A stretch of 64,000 nt of DNA from UBA11524 sp045591175 (GTDB lineage: Bacteria > Bacillota > Clostridia > Christensenellales > Aristaeellaceae), in contig JAZNSI010000048.1 in the NCBI GenBank assembly GCA_045591175.1, positions 1-64,000 on the forward strand, in the 5' to 3' direction. Below are positions 43,256 to 51,416 of this stretch, one piece after another. The translations under genes were made by a program, and so were the position numbers. How positions within the stretch are numbered: the stretch's first letter is position 1; the number at the start of each line of letters is the position of its first letter. Below the pieces are notes generated by a model. It ran no database searches and was not told where the DNA came from. It was given only the letters and a program-made list of their open reading frames with translations.

Positions 43256-44866
43256 TCAGAAGAGCAGCACCGTCTGTCCCTCGAAGAGCAGACCCTGCTG
43301 GATGGCCTGGAAATAGGCGTTGCCATTGGCATAGTGGATGACGTTGACAGGGATGAAGGACTCCGTGGAGCCATCCACCACCACCACGCCGGTCATGCCG
43401 TCCTGCACATGGATGGCCCGCTCCGGCACGCACAGGGTGGAGACATTCTCGCCCAGCAGCGCGCCGCAGGAACGCATGTACAATACCGGCTTCACATCGC
43501 TGTTGACCTTCAGGCGCACCAGCAGTTCACCGCCGGAACGGGTGAAGTTGACCACCTCGGCATACACCGCAGTGCCCTCAAAGCGCTCCAGCTGCAGCTG
43601 GTACATCTGTCCCTTGACGGGATTCCACTCCGTGTCGTCGGAGAGGAAAAGCACATACCATTCGCCGTTTTCCACCATGCGGTAGATGGTGGTCTTGCCC
43701 TTCTGGGCGCTGGTCTTTTCCGGCGCCTGGCCGTTGATCATCGCGCGCACCTGCTTGGGATCAAAGCCGGCGTAATTCTCCACCGTCAATCCGTACTCAT
43801 AGCCATCGGAGTAGAAGCTGACCAGGCCATTGCGGCCGGCAGTGTACTCCTTGGTCCAGGAGTCAATGCGCTGGGTCTGGGAGAGCTCGTCGTCCAGCAA
43901 TCGGGAAAGGCGCTGGTCGGCGGCATACTTGTTCTTGATGTAGGTCTGCCGCTCGTCCACAGCCTTGGCCAGCAGGGCCTCCTGGTTCTCCAGGGAGCCG
44001 CGGGCGCCGCCGATCAGGTCGCGCACAGCCCGCACGCAGGTCAGCACGTCGGAGGTGACACGGTTGAGCTTGGCGTCATAGGTGGTTTCGGATTCAATGA
44101 GCTTCTTCTGGTAATCGCGGATGGAGGAACGGTAGCTCAGCAGCGTGTTCATCTCGCGGGTGGAATAGCCGGAGGAATACACCCAGCAGATGGGCGTGGA
44201 GCGTTCCTTGCCGCTCTCGTCAACATAAGTCTTGGTAACGTAGCTGCCTTCCTCCGCCTCGTAGACCACGCTGGTCACGCCTTCTGCGGAATAGGGTACC
44301 TCCTTGCGGACGATGAGGCAATCGCCGGAATGGGTCGCACTGAGGTTGCCGGAGGTGATCTGCGCCTCGCGGGCAGCTTCCGGCACAAAGGACGCGTACA
44401 GGTACCACCCCAGGAACCCCAGCGCCGCAATGATGATGGCCACATGGAAGGCCGTCAGCTTCAGCCGCGGCTTTTGCGGCTTGAGCTCCTGGGCCGGGAA
44501 GCCCGAGGGCTGCTGCATCACGGACTGGGTGTGATTGAAGTGATACTGATAGCCCTCCTCGGCATAGGGCTGCTGATAGCCGGTCTGCTGGTAGGGATTC
44601 TGCTGGTAGTCCGCCTGCTGGGGCTGCTGCGCCTGGGTGTAGGCCACATAGCCCGCCTGCTGCGGATCATAGGGATTGTAACCACCCTGCGGATAGCCTG
44701 CATCCGCCTGAGGAGCATAGGCCTCATACGGGTTCTGCACAGGCTGGGGCATCTGCGTGCCGTAGCCCTGCATCGCCTGAGGATCAAAGCCCTGAGGCTG
44801 CTGGCCATAGGGCGGCTGCCCGCCCTGGGGATATCCCCCGTTGGGAGGATAGAACTGATTATCCAT
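43256..44866 (-). CDS. HlyD-like membrane protein with a Tyr/Gln/Pro-rich N-terminus
   Basis: 536 residues. The first 130 are disordered and rich in Gln, Tyr, Pro and Gly (PYGQQPQGFD, YQQNPYQQTGYQQP). One transmembrane helix lies at about 139-160, then an extracellular HlyD-type adaptor with barrel-sandwich parts around a coiled-coil hairpin (about 235-310). HlyD-like proteins of this kind regularly precede ylmE-sepF in Clostridia. No transporter partner is nearby, so a structural wall or septum role is possible. Confidence 0.8.
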   Translation of the reverse strand: MDNQFYPPNGGYPQGGQPPYGQQPQGFDPQAMQGYGTQMPQPVQNPYEAYAPQADAGYPQGGYNPYDPQQAGYVAYTQAQQPQQADYQQNPYQQTGYQQPYAEEGYQYHFNHTQSVMQQPSGFPAQELKPQKPRLKLTAFHVAIIIAALGFLGWYLYASFVPEAAREAQITSGNLSATHSGDCLIVRKEVPYSAEGVTSVVYEAEEGSYVTKTYVDESGKERSTPICWVYSSGYSTREMNTLLSYRSSIRDYQKKLIESETTYDAKLNRVTSDVLTCVRAVRDLIGGARGSLENQEALLAKAVDERQTYIKNKYAADQRLSRLLDDELSQTQRIDSWTKEYTAGRNGLVSFYSDGYEYGLTVENYAGFDPKQVRAMINGQAPEKTSAQKGKTTIYRMVENGEWYVLFLSDDTEWNPVKGQMYQLQLERFEGTAVYAEVVNFTRSGGELLVRLKVNSDVKPVLYMRSCGALLGENVSTLCVPERAIHVQDGMTGVVVVDGSTESFIPVNVIHYANGNAYFQAIQQGLLFEGQTVLLF

Positions 44867-44906
44867 CTATATGTACTCCCCTCTTGTGTCGTGGGAAAGA
44901 AAAGGG

Positions 44907-45656
44907 TCAATGCAAAGTATGCCACCGTTCGGTCATGTCCCGGAGCCGGGCAAGGATCCTGCGCTCCATGCGGCTGACCTGCATCTGGCTCACGCCCAGA
45001 GCTTTGGCGGTTTCCCGCTGGCCAAGGCGTTCAATGTATCGCTTCTCCAGCAGCAGCTTTTCCTGCGGGTTCACCTGGGTGAAGACCCACTTCAGCCACT
45101 GCTGCTGCTCGACGCGCTCAAAGCCGTCGTCGTTTACGCCAAGGCGTTCCTCCAGCTTCTGAGCGTCCTCGTCGGAGCCCATGGCAGCGTCCATGGACAT
45201 CACGTCCGAAGCGTCGCGGGCGTCCAGCAGGGACAGCAGCTCGTCAGGCGTGACCTCCATCGCCGCAGCGATCTCCTTCAGGGAAGGCTCGCGCTGCAGC
45301 TGCTGGGTCAGCTGATCGGTGACCTTGCGTAGTTGGTACAGCCGGGAGCGGGTGTCGCGGTTGACGCGGATCGCCCCGCCCTTGTCTCGAATATGATTGC
45401 GGACCTCGCCCGCAATGGTAGGCATGGCAAAGGTGGTGAATTTGAAGCCCCGCTCCGGCTCAAAGCGCTCGATGGCCTTCATCAGCGCGATGGCCGCAAC
45501 CTGCTCCAGATCCTCCGTCTCCACGCCCTGCCCGCGGAATTTCCAGGCGATGGTGCGGCACAGGGGAAGGTACCCCTCCACCAGCTGCGCCATCACGTCC
45601 CGGTCGCGGGTTCTGGCATAGTCGGCCAGAAGCGGCGTCAGGCGCGTATCGTCCAT
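44907..45656 (-). CDS. SigB/SigF/SigG family RNA polymerase sigma factor
   Basis: 249-residue alternative sigma factor. Region 2: LVEGYLPLCRTIAWKF, DLEQVAAIALMKAIERF, FTTFAMPTIAGEVRNHIRD. Region 3 and region 4 (ETAKALGVSQMQVSRMERRIL) are complete. It starts 4 bp after the stop of a small SpoIIAB/RsbW-like gene. In Bacillus, sigG lies just upstream of the ylm block, the same place; but sigE/spoIIGA are absent here and the protein has its own putative anti-sigma partner. Whether it acts in sporulation, stress or division is open. Confidence 0.9.
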   Translation of the reverse strand: MDDTRLTPLLADYARTRDRDVMAQLVEGYLPLCRTIAWKFRGQGVETEDLEQVAAIALMKAIERFEPERGFKFTTFAMPTIAGEVRNHIRDKGGAIRVNRDTRSRLYQLRKVTDQLTQQLQREPSLKEIAAAMEVTPDELLSLLDARDASDVMSMDAAMGSDEDAQKLEERLGVNDDGFERVEQQQWLKWVFTQVNPQEKLLLEKRYIERLGQRETAKALGVSQMQVSRMERRILARLRDMTERWHTLH

Positions 45657-45660
45657 ATCG

Positions 45661-46062
45661 TTACGCCCCCAGTGCCACAGCTTTTTTCAGCGTCAGGGAG
45701 ACGGCTTCGATGCAGCCGCAATCCTGCGTGCACATCTCCACCTCAGGAATGAGGGTTTCCAGCACCGCGCGGGAGACTTCCGCCTCATCCGCGTCCACGG
45801 TCAGCTCGCCCTCGCCGGAGAACTCCGCACAGATGCGCACCGTCAGGCGATCTCCGCCGTCCTGGACGCACAGCGTCAGCCAGGAGACCTCCCGCCCCTG
45901 ATGCAGCAGGCAGTCCACAGCCTCGTCGGAGGCATTGCGCAGATCATCCAGCGCACCGGCGTCCAGATCCTTGAGCATCGCCACGCCGCCAAGGGCAAGG
46001 CGCAGCACCAGCGCGTATTCCTGCTTGCCAGGCACGCGCAGGGTGATCTCCTGCTGAGTCAT
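45661..46062 (-). CDS. RsbW/SpoIIAB-like anti-sigma factor, degenerate ATP site
   Basis: 133 residues with the GHKL (HATPase_c) pattern of anti-sigma kinases: LRLALGGVAMLKDLDAGALDD and the N-box LRNASDEAVDCLL. In that box Glu47 is kept but the Mg-binding Asn is Cys51. The DxGxG motif that should follow is not visible. It may therefore bind the sigma factor without normal kinase activity. ATG 46062 follows GGAGGG at 7 nt. First gene of the division operon and tightly linked to the sigma gene. Confidence 0.72.
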   Translation of the reverse strand: MTQQEITLRVPGKQEYALVLRLALGGVAMLKDLDAGALDDLRNASDEAVDCLLHQGREVSWLTLCVQDGGDRLTVRICAEFSGEGELTVDADEAEVSRAVLETLIPEVEMCTQDCGCIEAVSLTLKKAVALGA

Positions 46063-46123
46063 GAGCAATCCCTCCTGAGGAACCAAAAATGAGGCATGGC
46101 AATCGCATGGATCACCACATTGT

Positions 46124-46153
46124 ATTATAGCACATCCAGTACCATTTTGGCAA
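46124..46153 (-). promoter_or_regulatory. Promoter of the sigma/division operon
   Basis: Minus-strand TTGCCA -35 and TATAAT -10 with an 18-bp spacer and TGTGC before the -10. It overlaps the last codons of the upstream TauE/SafE gene. Confidence 0.65.
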
Positions 46154-46886
46154 GCAGCAGGACGAGTACAATCAGCAGCATCCAGCGGATGAATCCGACG
46201 CCCTTCTTGACCGTCAGGCTCGCGCCCAGCCAGTTGCCCGCAATGCCGCACACCGCCGCCGGCAGCGCCAGCGCAAAAAGCACGTTTTCCGGCTGATTGG
46301 TCAGGTAGGAACACAGCGCCGCCACGTTGCTGGTCAGGTTGACGATCTTCGCCGTGCCGGAGGCCATGACTGCCTCCATACCCAGCAGCATCGTGAACAG
46401 GAGGATCAGGAACGTGCCCGTGCCGGGGCCGATCAGCCCGTCATAGAAGCCGATGATCAGGCCGATCACGAAAGCCATCGGGCGGTAGAAGCCCTCGCCG
46501 ACCAGGCAGCGGCCCTCCATGTTCTTCCTGCGCAGGACGATCACCGCCACCAGCGGGATGGCGCAGATCATCAGGATGCGGATGGCGTTCTCCGGGATAT
46601 GCTGCTGGAGCAACGCCCCCAGCCACGAGCCGGGGAATGCACCGATGGCCGCGAAGATACCGGCCTTCCAGTCCACCTTGCGTTCCCGGACGAAGCGGGT
46701 GGTAGAGGCCACCGTACCCAGGCACGCGGAGAGCTTGTTCGTACCCGCCGCCTGCAGCGGAGACAGGCCCGCAGCCATATACGCCGGCAGGGAGATCAGT
46801 CCGCCGCCGCCCGCCACAGAGTCGATCAGCCCCGCCAGAAACACCAGCGGACACACGATCAGGTAGGTCATCCAGTTGAGTTCCAT
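46125..46886 (-). CDS. TSUP family (TauE/SafE) permease
   Basis: 253-residue membrane protein with about eight helices and the duplicated TauE/SafE motifs: SVAGGGGLISLPAYMAAGLSP near residue 23 and FYDGLIGPGTGTFL near 147. Members export or import sulfite, sulfonates or other small anions. The substrate cannot be deduced. A terminator separates it from the upstream aspartokinase gene. Confidence 0.88.
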   Translation of the reverse strand: MELNWMTYLIVCPLVFLAGLIDSVAGGGGLISLPAYMAAGLSPLQAAGTNKLSACLGTVASTTRFVRERKVDWKAGIFAAIGAFPGSWLGALLQQHIPENAIRILMICAIPLVAVIVLRRKNMEGRCLVGEGFYRPMAFVIGLIIGFYDGLIGPGTGTFLILLFTMLLGMEAVMASGTAKIVNLTSNVAALCSYLTNQPENVLFALALPAAVCGIAGNWLGASLTVKKGVGFIRWMLLIVLVLLLAKMVLDVL

Positions 46887-46913
46887 GGGAAATCGTCCTT
46901 TCGTATAAAACGG

Positions 46914-46945
46914 GGAAAACGGAGCGCGAATTTCTCACGCTCCGT
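46914..46945 (-). terminator. Terminator of the aspartokinase gene
   Basis: ACGGAGCG and CGCTCCGT form an 8-bp stem; on the minus strand TTTTCCCC follows. Moderate strength. Confidence 0.6.
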
Positions 46946-46951
46946 TGTACA

Positions 46952-48274
46952 TTACTGATTCACAAATGCGCCGTAGATGGCCTTGATGGTCTCGGCATAG
47001 TCCTTGTCGTCCACGCCGACGATGATGGACAGCTCGCTGGAGCCCTGATCGATCATGCGCACGTTGATGCCCGCCTTGGACATCGCGCCAAAGAGCTTGG
47101 CAGCCGTACCGCAGTTATGCACCATGCCGCGGCCGACGGTGGCAATGATGGACATGTTGTCGTGCACGGTGATGGTGTCGGGGTTGGTGGTGGCCACGAT
47201 GCGGTTGATGATCTTGTCCTTCACATGGGAGAAGGCATCACCCGCGACCACGACGCACATGGTGTCGATGCCGGTGGGCAGATGCTCAACAGACACGCCG
47301 TACTGCTCGAAGGCGCTGAGCACCTTGCGGGAGAAGCCAAGCTCGGTGTTCATCATGGCCTTGGCGATGCTGATGACGCTGAAGCCCTTGCGGCCCGCAA
47401 TGCCGGTAATGGTGGGATGGGCCTCATCATAGGGGGCGTTCAGGCTGATGATGGTGCCGGGATGGGTGGGGTTGTTGGTGTTGCGGATGTTGGTGGGGAT
47501 GCCCGCCTTGTGCACGGGGAACATCGCGTCCTCATGCAGGACGGAAGCGCCCATGTAGGAAAGCTCACGCAGCTCCATGTAGGTGATGCTGCTGATCTCG
47601 CGGGGATCCTCGACAATGCGGGGATCGGCCATCAGGAAGCCGGACACGTCCGTCCAGTTCTCATACACCGCTGCGTTGACCGCGCGGGCCACGATGGCGC
47701 CGGTGATATCGCTACCGCCGCGGGAGAAGGTGCGCACCGTGCCGTCATAATAGGAGCCGAAGAAGCCGGGCACGACGGTGGGGATGCCGTCCGCCAGCCG
47801 CTCGGACATCAGGCGGTTGGTCAGCTCCGCGTCCAGCAGGCCGTTCTGGTCGAACTTGATCACCTCAGCGGAATCAAGGAAGCGCCAGCCCATGTAGTCC
47901 GCCAGCAGCAGGCCGTTGAGGTACTCGCCGCGGGAAGCGCAGTAATCCTCGTCCGCACCGGCAGCAATGCGCTCGTTCACCTCGTCCAGGGCAGCGCCCA
48001 GATCGACGGTCAGGCCCAGCTCCTCGGCGATATCCATATAGCGGGCAGCGATCAGATCGAAGGTGTCCTGGAAATCCTCGCCCGCATGGGCCTGACGGCA
48101 GCAGCGGTACAGCAGGTCGGTGACCTTGTCATCCTCCTTGAAACGGCGGCCGGGGGCAGAGGGCACCACATACTGGCGGTTGGGATCCAGCAGCAGGATG
48201 GACTTCACCTTCTGGAACTGGCCGGCGTCCGCCAGGGAGCTGCCGCCAAACTTGGTCACGATCTTGTTGGACAT
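46952..48274 (-). CDS. lysC: Aspartate kinase
   Basis: 440-residue aspartokinase, first enzyme of lysine, threonine, methionine and diaminopimelate synthesis. KFGGSSLADA is the phosphate-binding motif; TFSRGGSDITGA and TDVSGFLMADPR build the active site. Two ACT domains (about 300-440) with SVISIAKAMM and VGRGMVHNCGTAAKL give end-product control, but which amino acid inhibits it is not clear. GGAGG precedes ATG 48274. The leader is too short for a lysine riboswitch; instead a large inverted repeat surrounds the promoter. Confidence 0.94.
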   Translation of the reverse strand: MSNKIVTKFGGSSLADAGQFQKVKSILLLDPNRQYVVPSAPGRRFKEDDKVTDLLYRCCRQAHAGEDFQDTFDLIAARYMDIAEELGLTVDLGAALDEVNERIAAGADEDYCASRGEYLNGLLLADYMGWRFLDSAEVIKFDQNGLLDAELTNRLMSERLADGIPTVVPGFFGSYYDGTVRTFSRGGSDITGAIVARAVNAAVYENWTDVSGFLMADPRIVEDPREISSITYMELRELSYMGASVLHEDAMFPVHKAGIPTNIRNTNNPTHPGTIISLNAPYDEAHPTITGIAGRKGFSVISIAKAMMNTELGFSRKVLSAFEQYGVSVEHLPTGIDTMCVVVAGDAFSHVKDKIINRIVATTNPDTITVHDNMSIIATVGRGMVHNCGTAAKLFGAMSKAGINVRMIDQGSSELSIIVGVDDKDYAETIKAIYGAFVNQ

Positions 48275-48307
48275 ATATGTCAGCCTCCATCATGATGGTT
48301 ATGAATA

Positions 48308-48366
48308 AAGCGGAAATCGTTTTCCATCATACAAGGCCGGGCCTTGATTGTCAACGATTTCCGCTT
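48308..48366. promoter_or_regulatory. 14-bp inverted repeat around the aspartokinase promoter
   Basis: AAGCGGAAATCGTT (48308-48321) and AACGATTTCCGCTT (48353-48366) are perfect complements with 31 bp between. One arm touches the -35 box, the other covers the transcription start, and the -10 lies between. Arm centres are 45 bp apart. The left arm also extends into the palindrome GGAAATCGTTTTCC. This layout suits a dimeric or looping repressor. Confidence 0.65.
48326..48354 (-). promoter_or_regulatory. Aspartokinase promoter
   Basis: Minus-strand TTGACA -35 and TATGAT -10 with a 17-bp spacer, inside the inverted repeat. Confidence 0.78.
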
Positions 48367-48496
48367 GAAAAAAACGCGAAAAAACCAGAATTTTCGGGGC
48401 TTTGCGGCCCTTTTGTGCAAACCGGGGATTATTTGACCAGATTGCCATTGCAGCATTTTCATCCGGGAATAGCATACCCCGGAAGCGACCCATTTA

Positions 48497-50740
48497 TCAG
48501 CGCAGCAGGCTTCCAGGCACCAGCGTGGACACATGCTGCAAACGCTCGCACAATGTGGTGTAGCGCATCAGCACATGGTCGTTTTCCACCATCAGGCGGA
48601 CGATCTCTTCCCTGCCCACCAGCACCACCAGAGAGCGTGCGCGGGTCAGTGCGGTGTAGAACAGGTTGCGGGTCAGCAGCATCGGCGGGCCGCCGACCAC
48701 CGGCATCACCACCACCGGGAATTCGCTGCCCTGGCTCTTGTGGACGCTCAGGCAGTAGGCCAGATCGAGGTTTTCGAACTGGGCGGAAGCATACACCGCT
48801 TCCTTCTCCTCATCGAAGCGCACGGTCAGACAGTGTTCCTCCGGGTCCACGTCGACAATGAAGCCCACATCGCCGTTAAACACGCCCTGGCCGTCCTCCC
48901 AGCCGGTGGACGTAAGCCTGCGCCACTCCAGCTGGTAGTCGTTCTTGGTCTGCATGACCTTATCGCCCAGGCGGAAGATGGTTTCGCCGTACTGGAGGGA
49001 CGGTTTGTCCTTCGCAGGCGGATTGAGCGCCGATTGCAGCATCTGATTCAACGCGATCACGCCGCACTCGCCCTTCTTGGCGGGCGCCAGCACCTGGATA
49101 TTGCGCACGGCCATCTCGGCATACTCCGTCGGGTCGTACTTGAGGAACTTCGGCAGCCGCTGCGTCACCAGGGACACGATGGTTTGCGCCGCGTCATAGA
49201 AGCCCTGCTTGCGCTCAAAGAAGAAGTCGGTGCCCTTCTCGTTCAGCAGGGGCATTTCGCCGTGGTTGATGCGGTGGGCATTGACCACGATGCGGCTGGT
49301 TTCGCCCTGACGGAAGATATCCGTCAGCATGCATTTGGGGATGACGCCGCTCTCCAGCACATCGCCCAGCACATTGCCCGCGCCGACCGAGGGCAGCTGA
49401 TCCGCGTCGCCCACAATGATGAGCCGCGTGCCCGGCTCGATGGCCCGCAGCAGCGAGCGCATCAGCATGAGATCCACCATGGACACCTCGTCCACGATGA
49501 CCACGTCCGCCTCGATGGGGTTCTCCTGGTTGCGGGCGAATTGGCCCTCGTCGCCACCGTATTCCAGCAGGCGGTGGATGGTCTTGGCTTCCACGCCGGT
49601 GGCTTCAGTCATGCGCTTGGCCGCGCGGCCCGTGGGCGCGCACAGCACCACCTCGCCCTCACGGGAAAGCAGGCTGATGATGCAGTTGATGATGGTCGTT
49701 TTGCCCGTACCGGGGCCGCCGGTAATGACCAGCACGCCCTCCTGACAGGCGGTCAGGATCGCCTCCCGCTGCCGGGCGGAAAACGTAATGCCGTGCTTCT
49801 TCTGGAAGCGGTCGATCTCCTTGTCCGCGCCGGCCGCACTGTCAGTGCCGTAGGCGGTCATCAGCTCGCACAGGCGGAGGGCAACTTCCCTTTCCGCGCT
49901 GTCGAAGGCCGGCAAGTAGACCCGCTCCTCGCCGTCCGCGCCGGACTGGATCAACTCCCGCACCATGGTCATGCGCAGCAAATGATGCTCTGCCAGCGCG
50001 GGTTCCACCCGCAGCAGCTGAGCGGCACGGCTGAGCAGCTCCCCGCGGGGCAGATAGATATGGCCCTGGGAGGCAGCCGCTTCCTTCAGCAGGTACTTCA
50101 GCGCCGCGCAGATGCGGCCCTCGCTGTCCGGCGGGACGCCCAAAGACGTACCGATGCGGTCGGCCGTCAGGAAGCCCACGCCGTCGATGTCCTCGCACAG
50201 GCGGTAGGGATTTTCCTTGATGATGGCGGGCGTACGGTCGCCGTAGAGCTTGCTGATTTTGATGCTCAGCGTCGCCGGGATGCCGTAGGTCTGCAGGAAG
50301 ACCATCGCGGTGCGCGCGCCCTCCTGCTCGCGGTAGGCTTCGGCGATCTGCTTCCAGCGCTTCTTGCCCATCTTTGGGACTTCCTGCAGCATCTCCGGAT
50401 GCTCGGACAGCACGCGCAGGGTATCCTCGCCGAAATGGGCCACGATGGCCTTCGCCGTGGACGGCCCCACGCCGTGGATGATGCCGCTGCCCAGGTAACG
50501 CTCGATGCCCAGCAGGGTCGTGGGCTTCTGCAATTCAACAGAGGCGCATTTGAGCTGCCGCCCGTAGGTCGGGTGGGAGATCCACTCGCCGGTGAAGACG
50601 GCCTGCTCGCCGGGATGCAGCTCCGGAAGCGTACCCACGATGGTGATCTCCTTCCGGCCTTCCCGGGCGGTGAGCACGGTGTAGCCGTTGTCGTCGTTGC
50701 GATAAATGGTGCCAAGGACGCTGGCTTCGACCTTCTCCAT
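48497..50740 (-). CDS. recD2: RecD2-type DNA helicase
   Basis: 747-residue 5'-3' superfamily 1B helicase of the RecD2 kind, which works without RecBC in repair and fork stability. N-terminal OB-like and HhH regions (about 1-200, LGSGIIHGVGPSTAKAIV), Walker A TGGPGTGKTT (about 345), VIVDEVSMVD, GDADQLPSVG, and the C-terminal motif VHKSQGSEFP with FYTALTRAR. Complete. AAAGGAGG precedes ATG 50740. No recB or recC nearby. Confidence 0.95.
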   Translation of the reverse strand: MEKVEASVLGTIYRNDDNGYTVLTAREGRKEITIVGTLPELHPGEQAVFTGEWISHPTYGRQLKCASVELQKPTTLLGIERYLGSGIIHGVGPSTAKAIVAHFGEDTLRVLSEHPEMLQEVPKMGKKRWKQIAEAYREQEGARTAMVFLQTYGIPATLSIKISKLYGDRTPAIIKENPYRLCEDIDGVGFLTADRIGTSLGVPPDSEGRICAALKYLLKEAAASQGHIYLPRGELLSRAAQLLRVEPALAEHHLLRMTMVRELIQSGADGEERVYLPAFDSAEREVALRLCELMTAYGTDSAAGADKEIDRFQKKHGITFSARQREAILTACQEGVLVITGGPGTGKTTIINCIISLLSREGEVVLCAPTGRAAKRMTEATGVEAKTIHRLLEYGGDEGQFARNQENPIEADVVIVDEVSMVDLMLMRSLLRAIEPGTRLIIVGDADQLPSVGAGNVLGDVLESGVIPKCMLTDIFRQGETSRIVVNAHRINHGEMPLLNEKGTDFFFERKQGFYDAAQTIVSLVTQRLPKFLKYDPTEYAEMAVRNIQVLAPAKKGECGVIALNQMLQSALNPPAKDKPSLQYGETIFRLGDKVMQTKNDYQLEWRRLTSTGWEDGQGVFNGDVGFIVDVDPEEHCLTVRFDEEKEAVYASAQFENLDLAYCLSVHKSQGSEFPVVVMPVVGGPPMLLTRNLFYTALTRARSLVVLVGREEIVRLMVENDHVLMRYTTLCERLQHVSTLVPGSLLR

Positions 50741-50776
50741 GGGTGCGCCTCCTTTCCTGATTTATGCGGTCTGGCT

Positions 50777-50805
50777 ATTATACCACTCTTTTCCCGAAAA
50801 GGGAA
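50777..50805 (-). promoter_or_regulatory. recD2 promoter
   Basis: Minus-strand TATAAT -10 with TGG extension; a weak TTCCCT -35 lies 17 bp away inside a TTCCC-GAAAA-GGGAA palindrome. Confidence 0.55.
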
Positions 50806-50839
50806 TAGGTGTTTTGGTACAGCAGATCGAGTCCCGGTT

Positions 50840-50853
50840 GGAAACGTTTTCAG
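50840..50853. promoter_or_regulatory. cre-like site between recD2 and the HPr-like gene
   Basis: TGGAAACGTTTTCA matches TGWAANCGNTNWCA at 13 of 14 positions, with the same G at the third position as the two other sites in the window. It lies about 130 bp upstream of the HPr-like start of transcription. Confidence 0.45.
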
Positions 50854-50946
50854 AAAGTTTTGCATCTTCCGCCATGATGCACAAAAACCACCCTGTTCAG
50901 CCGTCATTCCATACATAACACACGGAATTTTTTGTGGCAGAACCCC

Positions 50947-50975
50947 TTGCAATCTCTTGCCAAACATGGTATATT
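50947..50975 (+). promoter_or_regulatory. Promoter of the HPr-like gene
   Basis: TTGCAA -35, 17-bp spacer, TATATT -10 with TGG before it. Confidence 0.65.
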
Positions 50976-51022
50976 ATCCCCGTACCAAGAAGGTACCAAG
51001 ACGACACGGAGGTGCTTCTAAA

Positions 51023-51250
51023 ATGAGGTCTGTAAACATTAAGCTGAACCTGATGACCGACGGCGCGAAGTTCGTGCAGATCGTTGGCGCTTACCCCTAC
51101 GACATGGACCTGCGCTCCGGCCGCCACGTGGTTGACGCCAAGTCCATCCTGGGCATCTTCTCCCTGGACTGGTCCAAGCCCGTCACCATGGAGATCTACT
51201 GCGACGAGTGCGAAGATCTGCTCAACGAGATCAAGCCCTTCATCGCGTAA
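51023..51250 (+). CDS. HPr-like (Crh-type) protein lacking the active His
   Basis: 75 residues with the HPr fold. The segment usually reading IHARPA at the phosphohistidine is TDGAKF here, so it cannot pass phosphate in the sugar phosphotransferase chain. The regulatory serine region is retained (DAKSILGIFSL, Ser41, equivalent to Ser46). This is the pattern of Crh, which acts only as a CcpA corepressor after Ser phosphorylation. Start ATG 51023 with GGAGG upstream; too small to stand out. A cre-like site lies upstream. Function by analogy. Confidence 0.8.
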   Translation: MRSVNIKLNLMTDGAKFVQIVGAYPYDMDLRSGRHVVDAKSILGIFSLDWSKPVTMEIYCDECEDLLNEIKPFIA

Positions 51251-51307
51251 GGCCCGCGTAAGCGGAACAGGCACTGCCTGCAACCCGCGTTTCAAACATG
51301 CAAGTCC

Positions 51308-51340
51308 ATCCCTTCCGCCGCAAGGTCGGAGGGGATTTTT
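51308..51340 (+). terminator. Intrinsic terminator
   Basis: ATCCCTTCCG pairs with CGGAGGGGAT (one G-T), followed by four more T. Confidence 0.78.
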
Positions 51341-51416
51341 GATTTGATCCGGCAGGAAAACACTGCGTTGTGTCAAATATTTATCCGCAGAAAATATTCA
51401 GGAGCAAGACGACTCT

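Noticed and set aside
48275..48330. Lysine riboswitch before aspartokinase
   Set aside because: Promoter position leaves only about 45 nt of leader, far too short.
48533..51022. Very long open frame antisense to recD2
   Set aside because: It mirrors the GC-rich codon pattern of recD2, has no recognisable domain, and only its last 75 codons (the HPr-like gene with its own start site and promoter) are real.
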